Shown one piece after another: positions 9,279 through 18,370 of a stretch of DNA of 61,620 nucleotides. Source of the DNA: CAIPVR01 sp049316905 (GTDB lineage Bacteria; Actinomycetota; Acidimicrobiia; Acidimicrobiales; Microtrichaceae); contig JBMOJH010000006.1 of NCBI GenBank assembly GCA_049316905.1, positions 1 to 61,620 of the forward strand, written 5' to 3'. The notes below the pieces were generated by a model. It searched no databases, was not told the origin of the DNA, and was given only the letters and a program-made list of their open reading frames with translations. Made by a program: the position numbers and the translations under genes. Positions within the stretch are counted from its first letter, which is position 1. Each line of letters begins with the position of its first letter.

Positions 9279-10336
9279 GGCTCGTCGACCACCGTCGGGT
9301 CCGCGGCCCGGCGTTCCTCCTGGCGCTCCAGCCGGGCGATCGATCCGGCGAGCTCGGCGAGCTGCGTGCGCTCCTCGAGGGCCAGGTACTCGTAGGCCCG
9401 GCGCACCGGGCGGAGGGCCGAGAAGAACGCTCGTCGGGCCCGGCCGCGCCCCGTGCCGCCGTCGCCGAGCCACGGGTTGGCCACGTCGTCGGGGAACCGA
9501 AGGCGGCCGGCGTCGAGGTCGAAGCGGTACCAGCGGAGCATCTTGTCGAACGAGTGGCGTTCCACGCGCTCGGGGTCCAGGCCGGTGGGGATGCCGTCGA
9601 AGAGGTGTCCGGGCCGGTAGAGCTCGGGGTAGAAGTTCTCGAACGCGTACTCGTCGGGGCGGACCCAGAAGGGCCACTCGTGGGGGTAGCGGGGCCAGCA
9701 CATCGTCACGAACGTCCGCGGCTCCGCGAACAGCTCGGGGTGGTGCCGGCGGCCCCAGTTGAACGGGATCGTCCACTCGCAGAACTGCATCGAGTCGGTC
9801 AGCCGGCCCACCGCGTCGAAGGCCTCGACGACCACCCGGCGGTCCATCACCTGGGGCATGTGGGCGGCGTAGGACAGGTGCTCGCAGCCGAGGTAGCTCA
9901 GCGCCTGGTAGCTCGCGTGCTGGGCGGCGTCGAAGCTCGTCTCGTTGCGGCGCCAGAGCGCCAGGTCGTACGACACGTGGCCCACGTAGCGGCCGTCCTC
10001 GACGAAGGTGGTCGGCTCGATCGGCTTGAGCGGCCGGTAGTCGTCGTCGGAGGCGAGGTGGACATCCGCCAGCGGGGCCCGCCGTGCCGCGGCGACCCGC
10101 AGCACGGTGTTGCGTGACGAGTGGTCCGTGGCGGCCAGCTCGTCGAGCTCGCCGCGGGCCAACAGCTCCTCCTCGGCGAGGCCGGTGAAGGGCCCGTCGA
10201 GCTCCTGGCGCAGCCGGGCGAGGGTGGCCTCAGGGGCGAGCACCACCACGTCGTCGACCCACGGCATGAAGTGGCGGACGTGTTCGAGCGTCTCGCGCAG
10301 GACCGCGGGGCGGTTGGAGAGGTACAGGATCTGCAT
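9275..10336 (-). CDS. Putative glycosyltransferase with a DxD motif
   Basis: The 353-residue cytosolic protein starts MQILYLSNRP and contains SDDDYRPL, a DxD-type metal/nucleotide-sugar motif, near residue 100. His/Trp/Phe-rich segments (FCEWTIPFNWGRRHHPEL, YPHEWPFWVRPDEYAF) and a C-terminal helical tail follow. This resembles capsule-type GT-A glycosyltransferases, but I cannot name the family. ATG 10334-10336 is preferred over an in-frame codon at 10357 because the longer form only adds a few non-conserved residues. It is cotranscribed with glycosyltransferases on both sides. Confidence 0.65.
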   Translation of the reverse strand: MQILYLSNRPAVLRETLEHVRHFMPWVDDVVVLAPEATLARLRQELDGPFTGLAEEELLARGELDELAATDHSSRNTVLRVAAARRAPLADVHLASDDDYRPLKPIEPTTFVEDGRYVGHVSYDLALWRRNETSFDAAQHASYQALSYLGCEHLSYAAHMPQVMDRRVVVEAFDAVGRLTDSMQFCEWTIPFNWGRRHHPELFAEPRTFVTMCWPRYPHEWPFWVRPDEYAFENFYPELYRPGHLFDGIPTGLDPERVERHSFDKMLRWYRFDLDAGRLRFPDDVANPWLGDGGTGRGRARRAFFSALRPVRRAYEYLALEERTQLAELAGSIARLERQEERRAADPTVVDEP

Positions 10337-10370
10337 GTGCGTCCCGGTGCGACGCACCGTGACGGCGATC

Positions 10371-13073
10371 CTAGCGATGGCCCCCGGCGTCGTCAGTGAG
10401 GGAGCCGTCGGTGAGCCCCTCCTCGATCGCCGGGGTCGGTTCGGGTCGGCCGATGAGGTAGCCCTGCACCCGGTCGCAGCCCATCGCGCCGAGCGCCCGC
10501 AGCTGCAGCGCCGACTCCACGCCCTCGGCGACCGTGGTGAGCCCGAGGCTGCGGGCGAGGCCGATCACGCCCTCGACGATCGCGGTGTCGTCCGCGTCCA
10601 CGCCGAGGCCCGACACGAACCCCTTGTCGATCTTGAGCGAGCCGAACGGGAAGCGCTTGAGGTAGGTGAGCGACGAGTAGCCGGTGCCGAAGTCGTCGAG
10701 GGACAGGTGCAGACCGAAGCCGCGCAGCGACCGCAGCGTGTCGGCCGCGGCGCGCGCGTCGGTCATGAGTGCGGTCTCCGTCACCTCGAGGATGAGGCGA
10801 TCCGCCGGGAGCCCGGAGGTGAGCAGGGCGCCGCCCACCACGTCGGTGAGCCGGGGGTCGGTGAGTTGGCGGGCCGCCACGTTGACCGACACCGACGGGG
10901 CGGCGCCGGTACCCGGGACCTGCGGCCACCGCGCGGCGCGGGCGCACGCGGTCTGCAGCACCCACTCGCCGATCGGCACCACCAGGCCCGACTCCTCGGC
11001 CACCTCCATGAAGTGCGCCGGGAGGAGCACGCCGCGTCGCGGGTGGTTCCAGCGCAGCAGCGCCTCGAAGGCCACGACGTGACCGCTCGCGCGGTCCGCG
11101 ATGGGCTGGAAGTGCAGCGCGAGCTCCTCGTCCTCGAGCGCCCGGTGCAGCTCGTCGACGAGGCGGAGCGTGACCCGGGCGTGGTGGCGGCCCGACGGCA
11201 CGAACCACTCGGCCCGGTTCCGGCCGCGCTCCTTGGCCCGGTACATGGCGGCGTCGGCCTCGCTCAGGAGCGCCTCCACCGGGAGGTCGGGCCGGGCGGT
11301 CGCCACGCCGATGCTCACGGTCGGGTGGAAGCGCTCGCCGCGCGACAGCTCAACCGGATGGGCGACCGCCGCCAGCACCCGGTCGAGGACGGCGTCCACC
11401 TCGTCGCGTCCCGCGGGGTGCAGGAGGAGGGCGAACTCGTCGCCGCCGAAGCGGGCGACGGTGCCGGCGCCCTCGACGGCGTCGGCCAGACGGGCGGCCA
11501 CCTCGACCAGCAGGCGGTCCCCCTCCTCGTGGCCGAGGCTGTCGTTGATGACCTTGAAGCGGTCGAGGTCGAGGAACGCCACGGCCGGCCGGCCGTCCTC
11601 GATCCCGGCCAGGCCCGCGTTCAGCAGTCGCGCGAACTCGTGGCGGTTCACGAGGCCGGTGAGCGGGTCGTGCGTGGCCAGGTATTCGAGGCGGGCCCGC
11701 GAGGCCTCGCGCTCGGTCACGTCGGCCACGATGCTGACCATCTGCGGCTGCCCCGCGTCGTCCGGGTACGAGGCCACCGTGACCTCCAGATCGAGCTGCC
11801 CGCCGTCGAGGCCGCGCACCGGGATCCGGCGGGTGATGGAGTCCTGCTCGCCACTCACGACCGCGGCGACATCGCGGTCCCGTGCCGCCTGCTCCTCCGG
11901 GGTGAGCATGGCGTTCACGTTGTCGGCGCCGGGGGGCGCGAGGTCGAGCCGGAGCAGCTGCTCGACCGCCCGGTTGGCGGCCACCACGGTGCCGTCGGGG
12001 TGCGTGATGCTCATTCCCACCGGCGCGTGCTCGAACACGGCGCGGAACCGGCGCTCGTTGGCCTCGGCCAGTTCGAGGGATCGCCGGCCCTCGCGGTGCA
12101 ACGCACGCAGTTCGAGGTTCACGAAGAGCTGGTTGGCGAGCACCGCCACGGACATGGCCACGAGGAGCGCCAGCGTGGTGTCGTCCAGTTGTCCGTCGTC
12201 GGCGACCTGCCAGGTCAGCGCCACCAGCGCCAGGGACATCGCGCCGTAGACGACGAGGCGCCGGGGTGCGGTCACGTCCTGGTCGCCCGCCGGGCCGTCG
12301 GGGGCGACCGTGGCCACGACGATGCACATGGTGCACATCGTCCACGCGGCCAGGGCGAAGGTCGCCGGCCCGTCCGCACCCGATCCGGCGTGCACGGCGT
12401 ACGCCGCGTCCGCGAGGGAGAACATCCCCGAGGTGGCGGCCACCCAGGCCAGGACCGGGCGTCGGCCCTGGTAGATGGCGGCCATGAGCAGGACGCCGAA
12501 GACGGTCACGTCGACCAGCACGAAGCCGAGTCGCGGCTGCTGCAGGGACCGGGCCCGTGCGTCCATGGCGGTGTACTGCGGCTCGAAGAGGAAGGTCCAG
12601 AGCGCGAAGCACGCGGTGAGGCCCACCACGAGCCCGTCGGAGGCGATGCGCCACCGGGTGTCCGCCGCGAGGGGACGGAACAGGTACCGGGCCATCCCGA
12701 TGATGCCGATGACCATCCCGACCACGTAGAGCGGGTCGGCCCAGTCCCCGGAGCCCTCGGGCCCGCCGTAGACCCCGGCGAGGGTCCAGCGGGCCTGGCA
12801 GACCGCGGTGACGGCCAGGAACACCGCCACCGGCCCCCATGACCACCGATCCTCCGTCCGGGCCCGCAGCGCGGCGAGCACCGCGGCCGCCGCCAGCAGC
12901 ACGAAGTGCAGCACCTGGACGGATCGCTGGCCCACCTCGCTCGGGAGTGTGGCCGCCAGGAGCAGGCTGGCCCCTCCCATCGCCAAGGCGAGCGCGACGG
13001 CCCGTTCGGGACTCCACCACCGGTACCGACCGGTCGGTCCCTCCCTCGGCGTCACCGCCGGTTCCCATCCCAC
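10371..13073 (-). CDS. Membrane PAS-GGDEF-EAL cyclic-di-GMP protein
   Basis: The 900-residue protein has an N-terminal block of about eight membrane segments, a PAS domain (FRAVFEHAPVGMSITHPDG), a GGDEF domain with the intact RFGGDEFALL signature, and an EAL domain with EALLRW, DDFGTGYSS, LKIDKGFV and EGVES all present. By motif both diguanylate cyclase and phosphodiesterase sites look intact, so net activity cannot be predicted. GTG 13073 is chosen because the upstream extension to 13148 uses atypical AT-ended codons, and a -10-like CACACT lies 6 nt before this GTG. Its place inside a polysaccharide cluster suggests control of export or adhesion. Confidence 0.9.
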   Translation of the reverse strand: MGWEPAVTPREGPTGRYRWWSPERAVALALAMGGASLLLAATLPSEVGQRSVQVLHFVLLAAAAVLAALRARTEDRWSWGPVAVFLAVTAVCQARWTLAGVYGGPEGSGDWADPLYVVGMVIGIIGMARYLFRPLAADTRWRIASDGLVVGLTACFALWTFLFEPQYTAMDARARSLQQPRLGFVLVDVTVFGVLLMAAIYQGRRPVLAWVAATSGMFSLADAAYAVHAGSGADGPATFALAAWTMCTMCIVVATVAPDGPAGDQDVTAPRRLVVYGAMSLALVALTWQVADDGQLDDTTLALLVAMSVAVLANQLFVNLELRALHREGRRSLELAEANERRFRAVFEHAPVGMSITHPDGTVVAANRAVEQLLRLDLAPPGADNVNAMLTPEEQAARDRDVAAVVSGEQDSITRRIPVRGLDGGQLDLEVTVASYPDDAGQPQMVSIVADVTEREASRARLEYLATHDPLTGLVNRHEFARLLNAGLAGIEDGRPAVAFLDLDRFKVINDSLGHEEGDRLLVEVAARLADAVEGAGTVARFGGDEFALLLHPAGRDEVDAVLDRVLAAVAHPVELSRGERFHPTVSIGVATARPDLPVEALLSEADAAMYRAKERGRNRAEWFVPSGRHHARVTLRLVDELHRALEDEELALHFQPIADRASGHVVAFEALLRWNHPRRGVLLPAHFMEVAEESGLVVPIGEWVLQTACARAARWPQVPGTGAAPSVSVNVAARQLTDPRLTDVVGGALLTSGLPADRLILEVTETALMTDARAAADTLRSLRGFGLHLSLDDFGTGYSSLTYLKRFPFGSLKIDKGFVSGLGVDADDTAIVEGVIGLARSLGLTTVAEGVESALQLRALGAMGCDRVQGYLIGRPEPTPAIEEGLTDGSLTDDAGGHR

Positions 13074-13137
13074 CGCACCAGTGTGACGGTCGTCGCCCGG
13101 AAGGGGAACACTTCGCCGAGGAAAGTTCAGTGCCCGG

Positions 13138-14442
13138 TCAACGCCCACCCACGAGCGGCGGCGGCACGTCGCCGAAGCCGAGGAGCAGTTCGGCGAGCCG
13201 GCGGGCCGCGTCGTCCCAGCTCGGGGCCCGGTACCCCGCCGTGCGGGCGGCGGCCGCCTCGTGGAACGCCGGGTCGAGCAGGTGGCGCTCCACGAGCACC
13301 TCGAGGCCGTCGGGGTCGTCGGGGTCGAGGGTCTCCACCCGGCCGTCGCCGGCCTCCACCAACGCGCCCCCGGTGGACGCGATCGTCGGGCAACCGTGGT
13401 GGAGGGCCTCCATCACCGGCACCCCGAGACCCTCGTAGCGCGACGGGGCCAGGGTCAGGAAGGCGTGCTGGTAGAGCCACGCCAGTCCGGCGTCGTCCAC
13501 GCCCTCGAGCCACAGGAGGCGGCGGCCCCACTCCGGGTGTGAACGCAGGTCGGCGACGAGGTCGTCGACCAGCCACCCCTCCTTGCCGACGAGCACCAGG
13601 CCGAGGTCGGGATGGCGCCGGGCGAGGCGGTCGAAGGCCTCCACCGCCAGCCGCTGGTTCTTGCGCGGTTCGATCGTGCCCACCACCAGGAGGAAGCGCC
13701 CCAGCGACGGGGGGAGGGCCACCGGTGCCGGCTCCACGACCGGGAAGTCGGCGCCGAGCGGGATGACCGCGGTGCGCAGCCCGCGGGTCACCCCGGACTC
13801 CCGGGCCACCCGCTGCAGGTCGCGCTCGGTGCACTCGGAGATGCACACGAACAGGTCCGTGGTGGCGAGGTGCGCTCGGAGCCACCGGCCGAACAACCGG
13901 CGCTGGGTGGGGTCGAACCAGTCCGGGAAGAGCTCGGGCATCACGTCGGCCACCAGCACCGCGGTGTGGACCCCGCTGGCCCGCAGTCGCGGGAGCAGCA
14001 CGTCGCGCGGCTCGGGGTCGTGCCAGCCCGGCTCGAGGTCCATGAAGACCGAGCCCAGCGGCGGGATGTCCATCGCGAGGGCGCGCACTTCCGGGGTGAG
14101 CGCCCGGCGCCGACGCCGCAGGTCCACGCCCGCCCTCGCCCGCCGGGCCACCGGGAGGTCGGCCACGCCGCGGACGATCGGCGACAGCGGTCCGAACGAG
14201 TCCGCCCGCCGCACCGCCCGGCCCCCCGGCGGGTGGGTGGCGAGCCGGCGCGCCTCGTCGGGCAGCAGGCGTCGGTAGCCGCCGAGCTCGGTCGGCCACA
14301 CCACCGGCACCACCTCCAGGCCATCGCCGGCCGGGCCCTGCAGCCCGCCCACCAACGACCGCACCACCCGCTGGTACCCGGTCGTGTAGGGCAGCGCGAG
14401 GGTGTTCGTGACCTCGACGATCACGGGCAGCGCGGGCGTCAC
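13138..14442 (-). CDS. GT4-family glycosyltransferase
   Basis: The 434-residue protein has a GT-B fold pattern. The N-terminal domain is followed by the C-terminal donor domain with VGTIEPRKNQRLAVEAF, a mid-region LVLVGKEGW, and the GT4 donor-site motif PSRYEGLGVPVMEALHHGCP containing the E-x7-E pair. It should transfer a sugar from a nucleotide donor in the cytoplasm. The GTG start at 14440-14442 overlaps the previous stop as GTGA. It is adjacent to the double GT4 gene, so the two probably act on the same glycan. Confidence 0.88.
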   Translation of the reverse strand: MTPALPVIVEVTNTLALPYTTGYQRVVRSLVGGLQGPAGDGLEVVPVVWPTELGGYRRLLPDEARRLATHPPGGRAVRRADSFGPLSPIVRGVADLPVARRARAGVDLRRRRRALTPEVRALAMDIPPLGSVFMDLEPGWHDPEPRDVLLPRLRASGVHTAVLVADVMPELFPDWFDPTQRRLFGRWLRAHLATTDLFVCISECTERDLQRVARESGVTRGLRTAVIPLGADFPVVEPAPVALPPSLGRFLLVVGTIEPRKNQRLAVEAFDRLARRHPDLGLVLVGKEGWLVDDLVADLRSHPEWGRRLLWLEGVDDAGLAWLYQHAFLTLAPSRYEGLGVPVMEALHHGCPTIASTGGALVEAGDGRVETLDPDDPDGLEVLVERHLLDPAFHEAAAARTAGYRAPSWDDAARRLAELLLGFGDVPPPLVGGR

Positions 14443-16889
14443 GGGGCCAGGACCTCCCGCACCAGTCCGGCGAAGCGGTCACCGAGGACCGTCCACTCGA
14501 AGTGCTCCTCGACCAGCCGCCGCGCCGCGCGGGCGCGCTCGGGTTCGGGGGCGCCGACGGCGGCACGGATCGCCGCCGGGAACTCGCCGAGCTCGGCGAG
14601 GCGGACGTAGCGCTCCGCGTGGTCCACGCCCCGGGCCCCGACCCGGGTGGAGACCACCGGCAGGCCGGCCGCGAAGTAGCCGAGGAGCTTCAGGTTCGAC
14701 CCGCCACCGGACTGCATCGGGTTGAGGCCCACGTCCGCAGCGGCCTGCACCTCGGAGAGCTGCTCGTCGTCGAGCGTCCCCAGCAACCGGACGTTGCCGG
14801 GGAGCCGTCGTGAGTTCAGGAACGAGCTGTGGCGGCCCGCGAGGACGAACAGGAACTCGCCGAGCTCGGGCGCCATGTCCGCGATGGCGCGGCCGGCCTC
14901 GATGTTGGGGGCATGACCCGAGCCGACGAACAGGGCGAGGTGTCGCACCGACGGTCCGGCCCCGAGGCGACGCAGCAGGGCGTCGCGGCGGCCGGCACGT
15001 TCGGTCGTGTCGGTGAACCGCACCGCGCGGGTGTCCACGCCGTTGGGCACCACGGCCACCCGGTCGGGGTCCAGGCTGTGATCGGTCGCGAGGGCGGTGC
15101 GGTCCTCCGAGGTCACCACGGTGATCAGTCGGGCGGCCTGGCAGGCGGCGCCCTCCACGGCGTGGACCCGGTCGAGCAGCCAACGACCGCCCTCGTTCGC
15201 GGGGAGGAGGCCGGCTTTCAGCGCCCCCTCGTGGTTGTGGGCGTCGAGCACCACGGGGAGACGGGGGGCGAGGGTCCGCACCGCCGGGTACAGGTAGGGC
15301 TGCACGAGCACCGCGGCGCGGGCCCCGTCCAGGGCGGCCACCAGCTCGCGCACCAGGGCCGGGGTGGCCGGCCAGAGCTGCGACGCCGCGATGTCGGTGA
15401 TCGACACGTTGCCGGTGAGGAGCCGGAGCCGCGCCTCGGCCTCGTGCTGGCGGGCGGAGACGGTCACGGTGGTCTCGGCGACCCCCGGTGCAGGGGAACG
15501 GTGCTCGCCGGCCGGACCGTCCTCCGTGGCGAGGTCCACCAGGTCCACCTGCCAGCCGTCCCGGGCCAACGCGCCGAGCAGGTGCCGGGCCCGCTCGGCC
15601 CCGCCGCCCGGCCAGCCCGCCACCGGGTAGGTGCTCACCGCCACGAGCCGGCCCCGGCCGGAGGTGCCCGCGGTCCGGCGGGGCGGTGCCGCGGTGCCCA
15701 GCAGTGCGGCGGGCACATCGGCCCAGTCGTGCTCGGAGCGGCGGGCCCACGCGGCCTCGGCGAGTCGTTCGGCGGAGGTGGTGCCGGCGCCGTCGAGCAC
15801 GGCGGTCATCGCGGCGGCCACCGCCCGCGGGTCGGGCTCGGTCACCAGCCCGTCGGCGCCGTCGCCGACGAGCTCGGTGGGCCCGCCGGCATCGGTGGTG
15901 GTGATGACCCCGCGCCCGAACCGTCGGGCCTCGAGGGTGACGAGCCCGAGGTCCTCGCGTTCGGGGGTGACGACCACCGCAGCGGCGGCGAGGTAGCGGG
16001 CGGCGAGCCCGTCGTCGTCGATGCGGCCGGTGAAGGAGATGCGCCCGTCGTCGCCGGCGAGGTCCTCGAGGCGGTGGCGGTCGGGGCCCTCGCCCACGAT
16101 CGTGAGCGTGGCATCGGCCACCTCCACACGGCGGAACGCCTCGATCGCGAGGTCCACCCGCTTGATCCGCTCGAGCCGCGACACCACCAGCAGGTCACGC
16201 CCGGGCGGGTGCAGCCGGTCGGCGCCCGGGAACGAGGCCGGCGGGTGCACCACCTCGACGGCCACCTCGGGCGGGAAGTAGTCGGGTCGACCCGCCACCA
16301 CCCCCGAGATCGCCGCGTGGCGGCGGATCCGCCGACCCTCGAGCGCCCAGCGGTCGAGGAACTGCACGACCGCGCGCGACAGGGGCCCCGGCAACGACAG
16401 GGCCCCGTCGGGGGCGGACGCCGCCGGCCCGAGCCGGTCGGCCGCCGCTCGGGCCCGGTCCATCACCTCGAACGGGTCGGCCCGGCGCGGACCCTCCGCG
16501 AGGAGCCGGGTCAGGGCCACCAGGTCCGGATCGTCGGGGAGGCGGCGGCCCTCGAAGGCCGCGGGGCGGTACGAGTCGTACAGGCCGCGGAGCGGGTGCA
16601 GCATCCACACGACATGGGTCGGGTGGTCCACCATCCAGGCCGGGTACTTGCCGGTGATGACCGCGTCGACGTGGGAGAGGTCGAGCAGGGCGAACTGCTC
16701 GTACGCGTCCAGCAGGTCCGGCAGCGTGTGCTCGCGCACCGGGAGCTTGACCAGGTCCACCGCCACGCCGGCGCTGCGGAGCGCGTCGACGGTGCCGTCC
16801 CACAGGCGCTCGGCGCCGCCGCGCCGCAGCGGCACCGGCGACGGTGCGACCACGGCCACCGAGTCGGGCAACCGCACGGCGGTGCTCAC
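14439..16889 (-). CDS. Bifunctional glycosyltransferase: two GT4 domains in one chain
   Basis: The 816-residue protein is two GT-B enzymes joined end to end. The first module (about 1-390) has the RRGGAERLW nucleotide-end motif, LLVVSRLERIKRVDLAIEAF and TPEREDLGLVTLEA. The second (about 400-816) has GWPGGGAERARHLL, VPNGVDT, LALFVGSGHAPNIEA and NPMQSGGGSNLKLLGYFAAGLP. The second belongs to a sugar-PTH-type GT4 subgroup different from the first, so the two halves are not a recent duplication. GTG 16887-16889 overlaps the stop of the 77-aa gene. Two consecutive sugar additions by one polypeptide is the natural reading, but this is inference. Confidence 0.87.
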   Translation of the reverse strand: MSTAVRLPDSVAVVAPSPVPLRRGGAERLWDGTVDALRSAGVAVDLVKLPVREHTLPDLLDAYEQFALLDLSHVDAVITGKYPAWMVDHPTHVVWMLHPLRGLYDSYRPAAFEGRRLPDDPDLVALTRLLAEGPRRADPFEVMDRARAAADRLGPAASAPDGALSLPGPLSRAVVQFLDRWALEGRRIRRHAAISGVVAGRPDYFPPEVAVEVVHPPASFPGADRLHPPGRDLLVVSRLERIKRVDLAIEAFRRVEVADATLTIVGEGPDRHRLEDLAGDDGRISFTGRIDDDGLAARYLAAAAVVVTPEREDLGLVTLEARRFGRGVITTTDAGGPTELVGDGADGLVTEPDPRAVAAAMTAVLDGAGTTSAERLAEAAWARRSEHDWADVPAALLGTAAPPRRTAGTSGRGRLVAVSTYPVAGWPGGGAERARHLLGALARDGWQVDLVDLATEDGPAGEHRSPAPGVAETTVTVSARQHEAEARLRLLTGNVSITDIAASQLWPATPALVRELVAALDGARAAVLVQPYLYPAVRTLAPRLPVVLDAHNHEGALKAGLLPANEGGRWLLDRVHAVEGAACQAARLITVVTSEDRTALATDHSLDPDRVAVVPNGVDTRAVRFTDTTERAGRRDALLRRLGAGPSVRHLALFVGSGHAPNIEAGRAIADMAPELGEFLFVLAGRHSSFLNSRRLPGNVRLLGTLDDEQLSEVQAAADVGLNPMQSGGGSNLKLLGYFAAGLPVVSTRVGARGVDHAERYVRLAELGEFPAAIRAAVGAPEPERARAARRLVEEHFEWTVLGDRFAGLVREVLAP

Positions 16890-17119
16890 CGGGCGTCCCG
16901 TCGGCGGGCGCGTGCCAGGCGGGCCCGGACCCGCAGCTCGGGGCTGAGCGCCGAGCCCACCGTGCCGGCAGTGGCCTCGCGGACGACGGCGTCCATCGCG
17001 GCCGACACCGAGCCGTGGCGGGCGCGTTCGGAGCGGCGGACCGACGCGCGCCGGAGCGACCGGATCGACCGGGCGACCGGCGAGTCCGCGGTGCGGATCC
17101 AGGTGCGGACGCCGCTCAC
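16886..17119 (-). CDS. Small basic hypothetical protein
   Basis: This 77-residue arginine-rich protein lies between the aminotransferase and the double glycosyltransferase. GTG 17117-17119 overlaps the upstream stop as GTGA, and its own TGA overlaps the next GTG the same way, so it is translationally locked into the operon. That, plus strong GC3 bias, is the main evidence for its reality. No domain is recognised. It could be a small regulatory or scaffold protein for the glycosyltransferases. Confidence 0.55.
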   Translation of the reverse strand: MSGVRTWIRTADSPVARSIRSLRRASVRRSERARHGSVSAAMDAVVREATAGTVGSALSPELRVRARLARARRRDAR

Positions 17120-18330
17120 CGGCGCGCCGCCCACCCGAGGAGGCGGCGCGCCGCCTCCTCCACCTCATCGGTGGGGCCGGCGACGGAACACCGCACGAAC
17201 CGGTCGCCGTGGACCCGGTCGAAGTCCACCCCGGGTGTGGCGACGACCGCGAGGTCCGCCAGCCACTCCTCGCAGACCGCACGGGCCCCGCGGCCGCCCG
17301 CGAGTTCCACCCAGAGGTAGAAGGCGCCGGGGGCCGGGGCGACGGTGCCGATCCCGGCGTCCTCGACCGCGGCGGCGAGCAGCCGCCGGTTGTGCGAGTA
17401 GCGGGCGACCTCGTCCTCGAAGTCCCGCCGGCGGGCCAACGCGGCGAGCGCCACGTGCTGGGCGGGCGTCGGCGGGGCCAGGGCCAGGTGCTGGGCGAGG
17501 CGGTCCACGGTGGTCACCAGCTCCGGTGGCAGCACCAGCCACCCGAGCCGCCAGCCGGGCATGCGCAGGAACTTCGAGCAGCTCTGCACCACGACCGCCT
17601 CCCCGAAGGCCGCGGCCGTGGGGGCCGGCGGGCCGTCGACGATCCCGTGGTAGGTCTCGTCCGCGACCAGTCGCGCCCCGCGGCGGCCGCACCAGGCGCG
17701 GAGGTCCGCGAGCTGCGGTTCGTCGAGCGTGGCGCCGGTCGGGTTCGCGGGGCTCGCCACCACCACGCCGTCGAGGGGCCCTGCCGCGTCGAGCAGGTCG
17801 GGCGTGGGGAGCCATCCGGTGGTGGCGTCCACGCCGACGCGCACGGTCGTCACTCCGAGGAGATCGAGCGTGGCGCGGGAGCACGGGTAGCCGGGCTCGA
17901 CGACGGCCACCCGGTCGCCGGGATCGAACAGCGCCAGCGCCGCGAGCAGGAACCCGCCGGACGCGCCGGTGGTCACCGCCACGCGGTCCGGATCCACGTG
18001 GAGTCCGTGGCGGGCCGCGTAGAGCTCCGAGATCGCGGCGCGGAGCTCCGGTGTGCCGAGCGCAGGGGTGTAGCCCTGCGGGGCGGTCAGCGCGGCCGCG
18101 GCCTCGGCCAGCACCGCGGCGGGCAGGCCGGCCGACGGCTGGCCCACCTCGAGGTGGCACACCGTGGGACCGTCGCCGGACCGCTCGAGCGCCGACGCGG
18201 CCGCCACCAGCTCCATGACCCGGAACGGCTCCACGGCACCGGCCCGCCGGCTCGCGGTCGGTCGCTCGACGGTGGCCGCGGCGCGACCGGCGCGTCCGGC
18301 GGGGTCGGCGCTACCGGCGGGCTCGGGCAT
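17116..18330 (-). CDS. Class I/II pyridoxal-phosphate aminotransferase
   Basis: The 404-residue protein has the fold-type I aminotransferase pattern: YTPALGTPELRAAI near the N-terminus, the ASPANPTGATLDE loop, VADETYHGIV with the cofactor aspartate and tyrosine, the Schiff-base lysine in SCSKFLRMPGWRLGWLV, and the C-terminal arginine in FVRCSVA. It transaminates an unknown amino acid and resembles the AspC/alanine-type enzymes. ATG 18328-18330 has a TAGCAT -10-like hexamer 7 nt upstream, which predicts a leaderless mRNA and marks this as the first gene of the long minus-strand run. Confidence 0.88.
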   Translation of the reverse strand: MPEPAGSADPAGRAGRAAATVERPTASRRAGAVEPFRVMELVAAASALERSGDGPTVCHLEVGQPSAGLPAAVLAEAAAALTAPQGYTPALGTPELRAAISELYAARHGLHVDPDRVAVTTGASGGFLLAALALFDPGDRVAVVEPGYPCSRATLDLLGVTTVRVGVDATTGWLPTPDLLDAAGPLDGVVVASPANPTGATLDEPQLADLRAWCGRRGARLVADETYHGIVDGPPAPTAAAFGEAVVVQSCSKFLRMPGWRLGWLVLPPELVTTVDRLAQHLALAPPTPAQHVALAALARRRDFEDEVARYSHNRRLLAAAVEDAGIGTVAPAPGAFYLWVELAGGRGARAVCEEWLADLAVVATPGVDFDRVHGDRFVRCSVAGPTDEVEEAARRLLGWAARR

Positions 18331-18370
18331 CGGGGCGATGCTACGGGAGCGCGGGTGCCACGATGGGCCG

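Noticed and set aside
10107..12842. 911-residue plus-strand ORF opposite the GGDEF-EAL gene
   Set aside because: Antisense shadow of an unambiguous coding frame; composition typical of complementary GC-rich codons.
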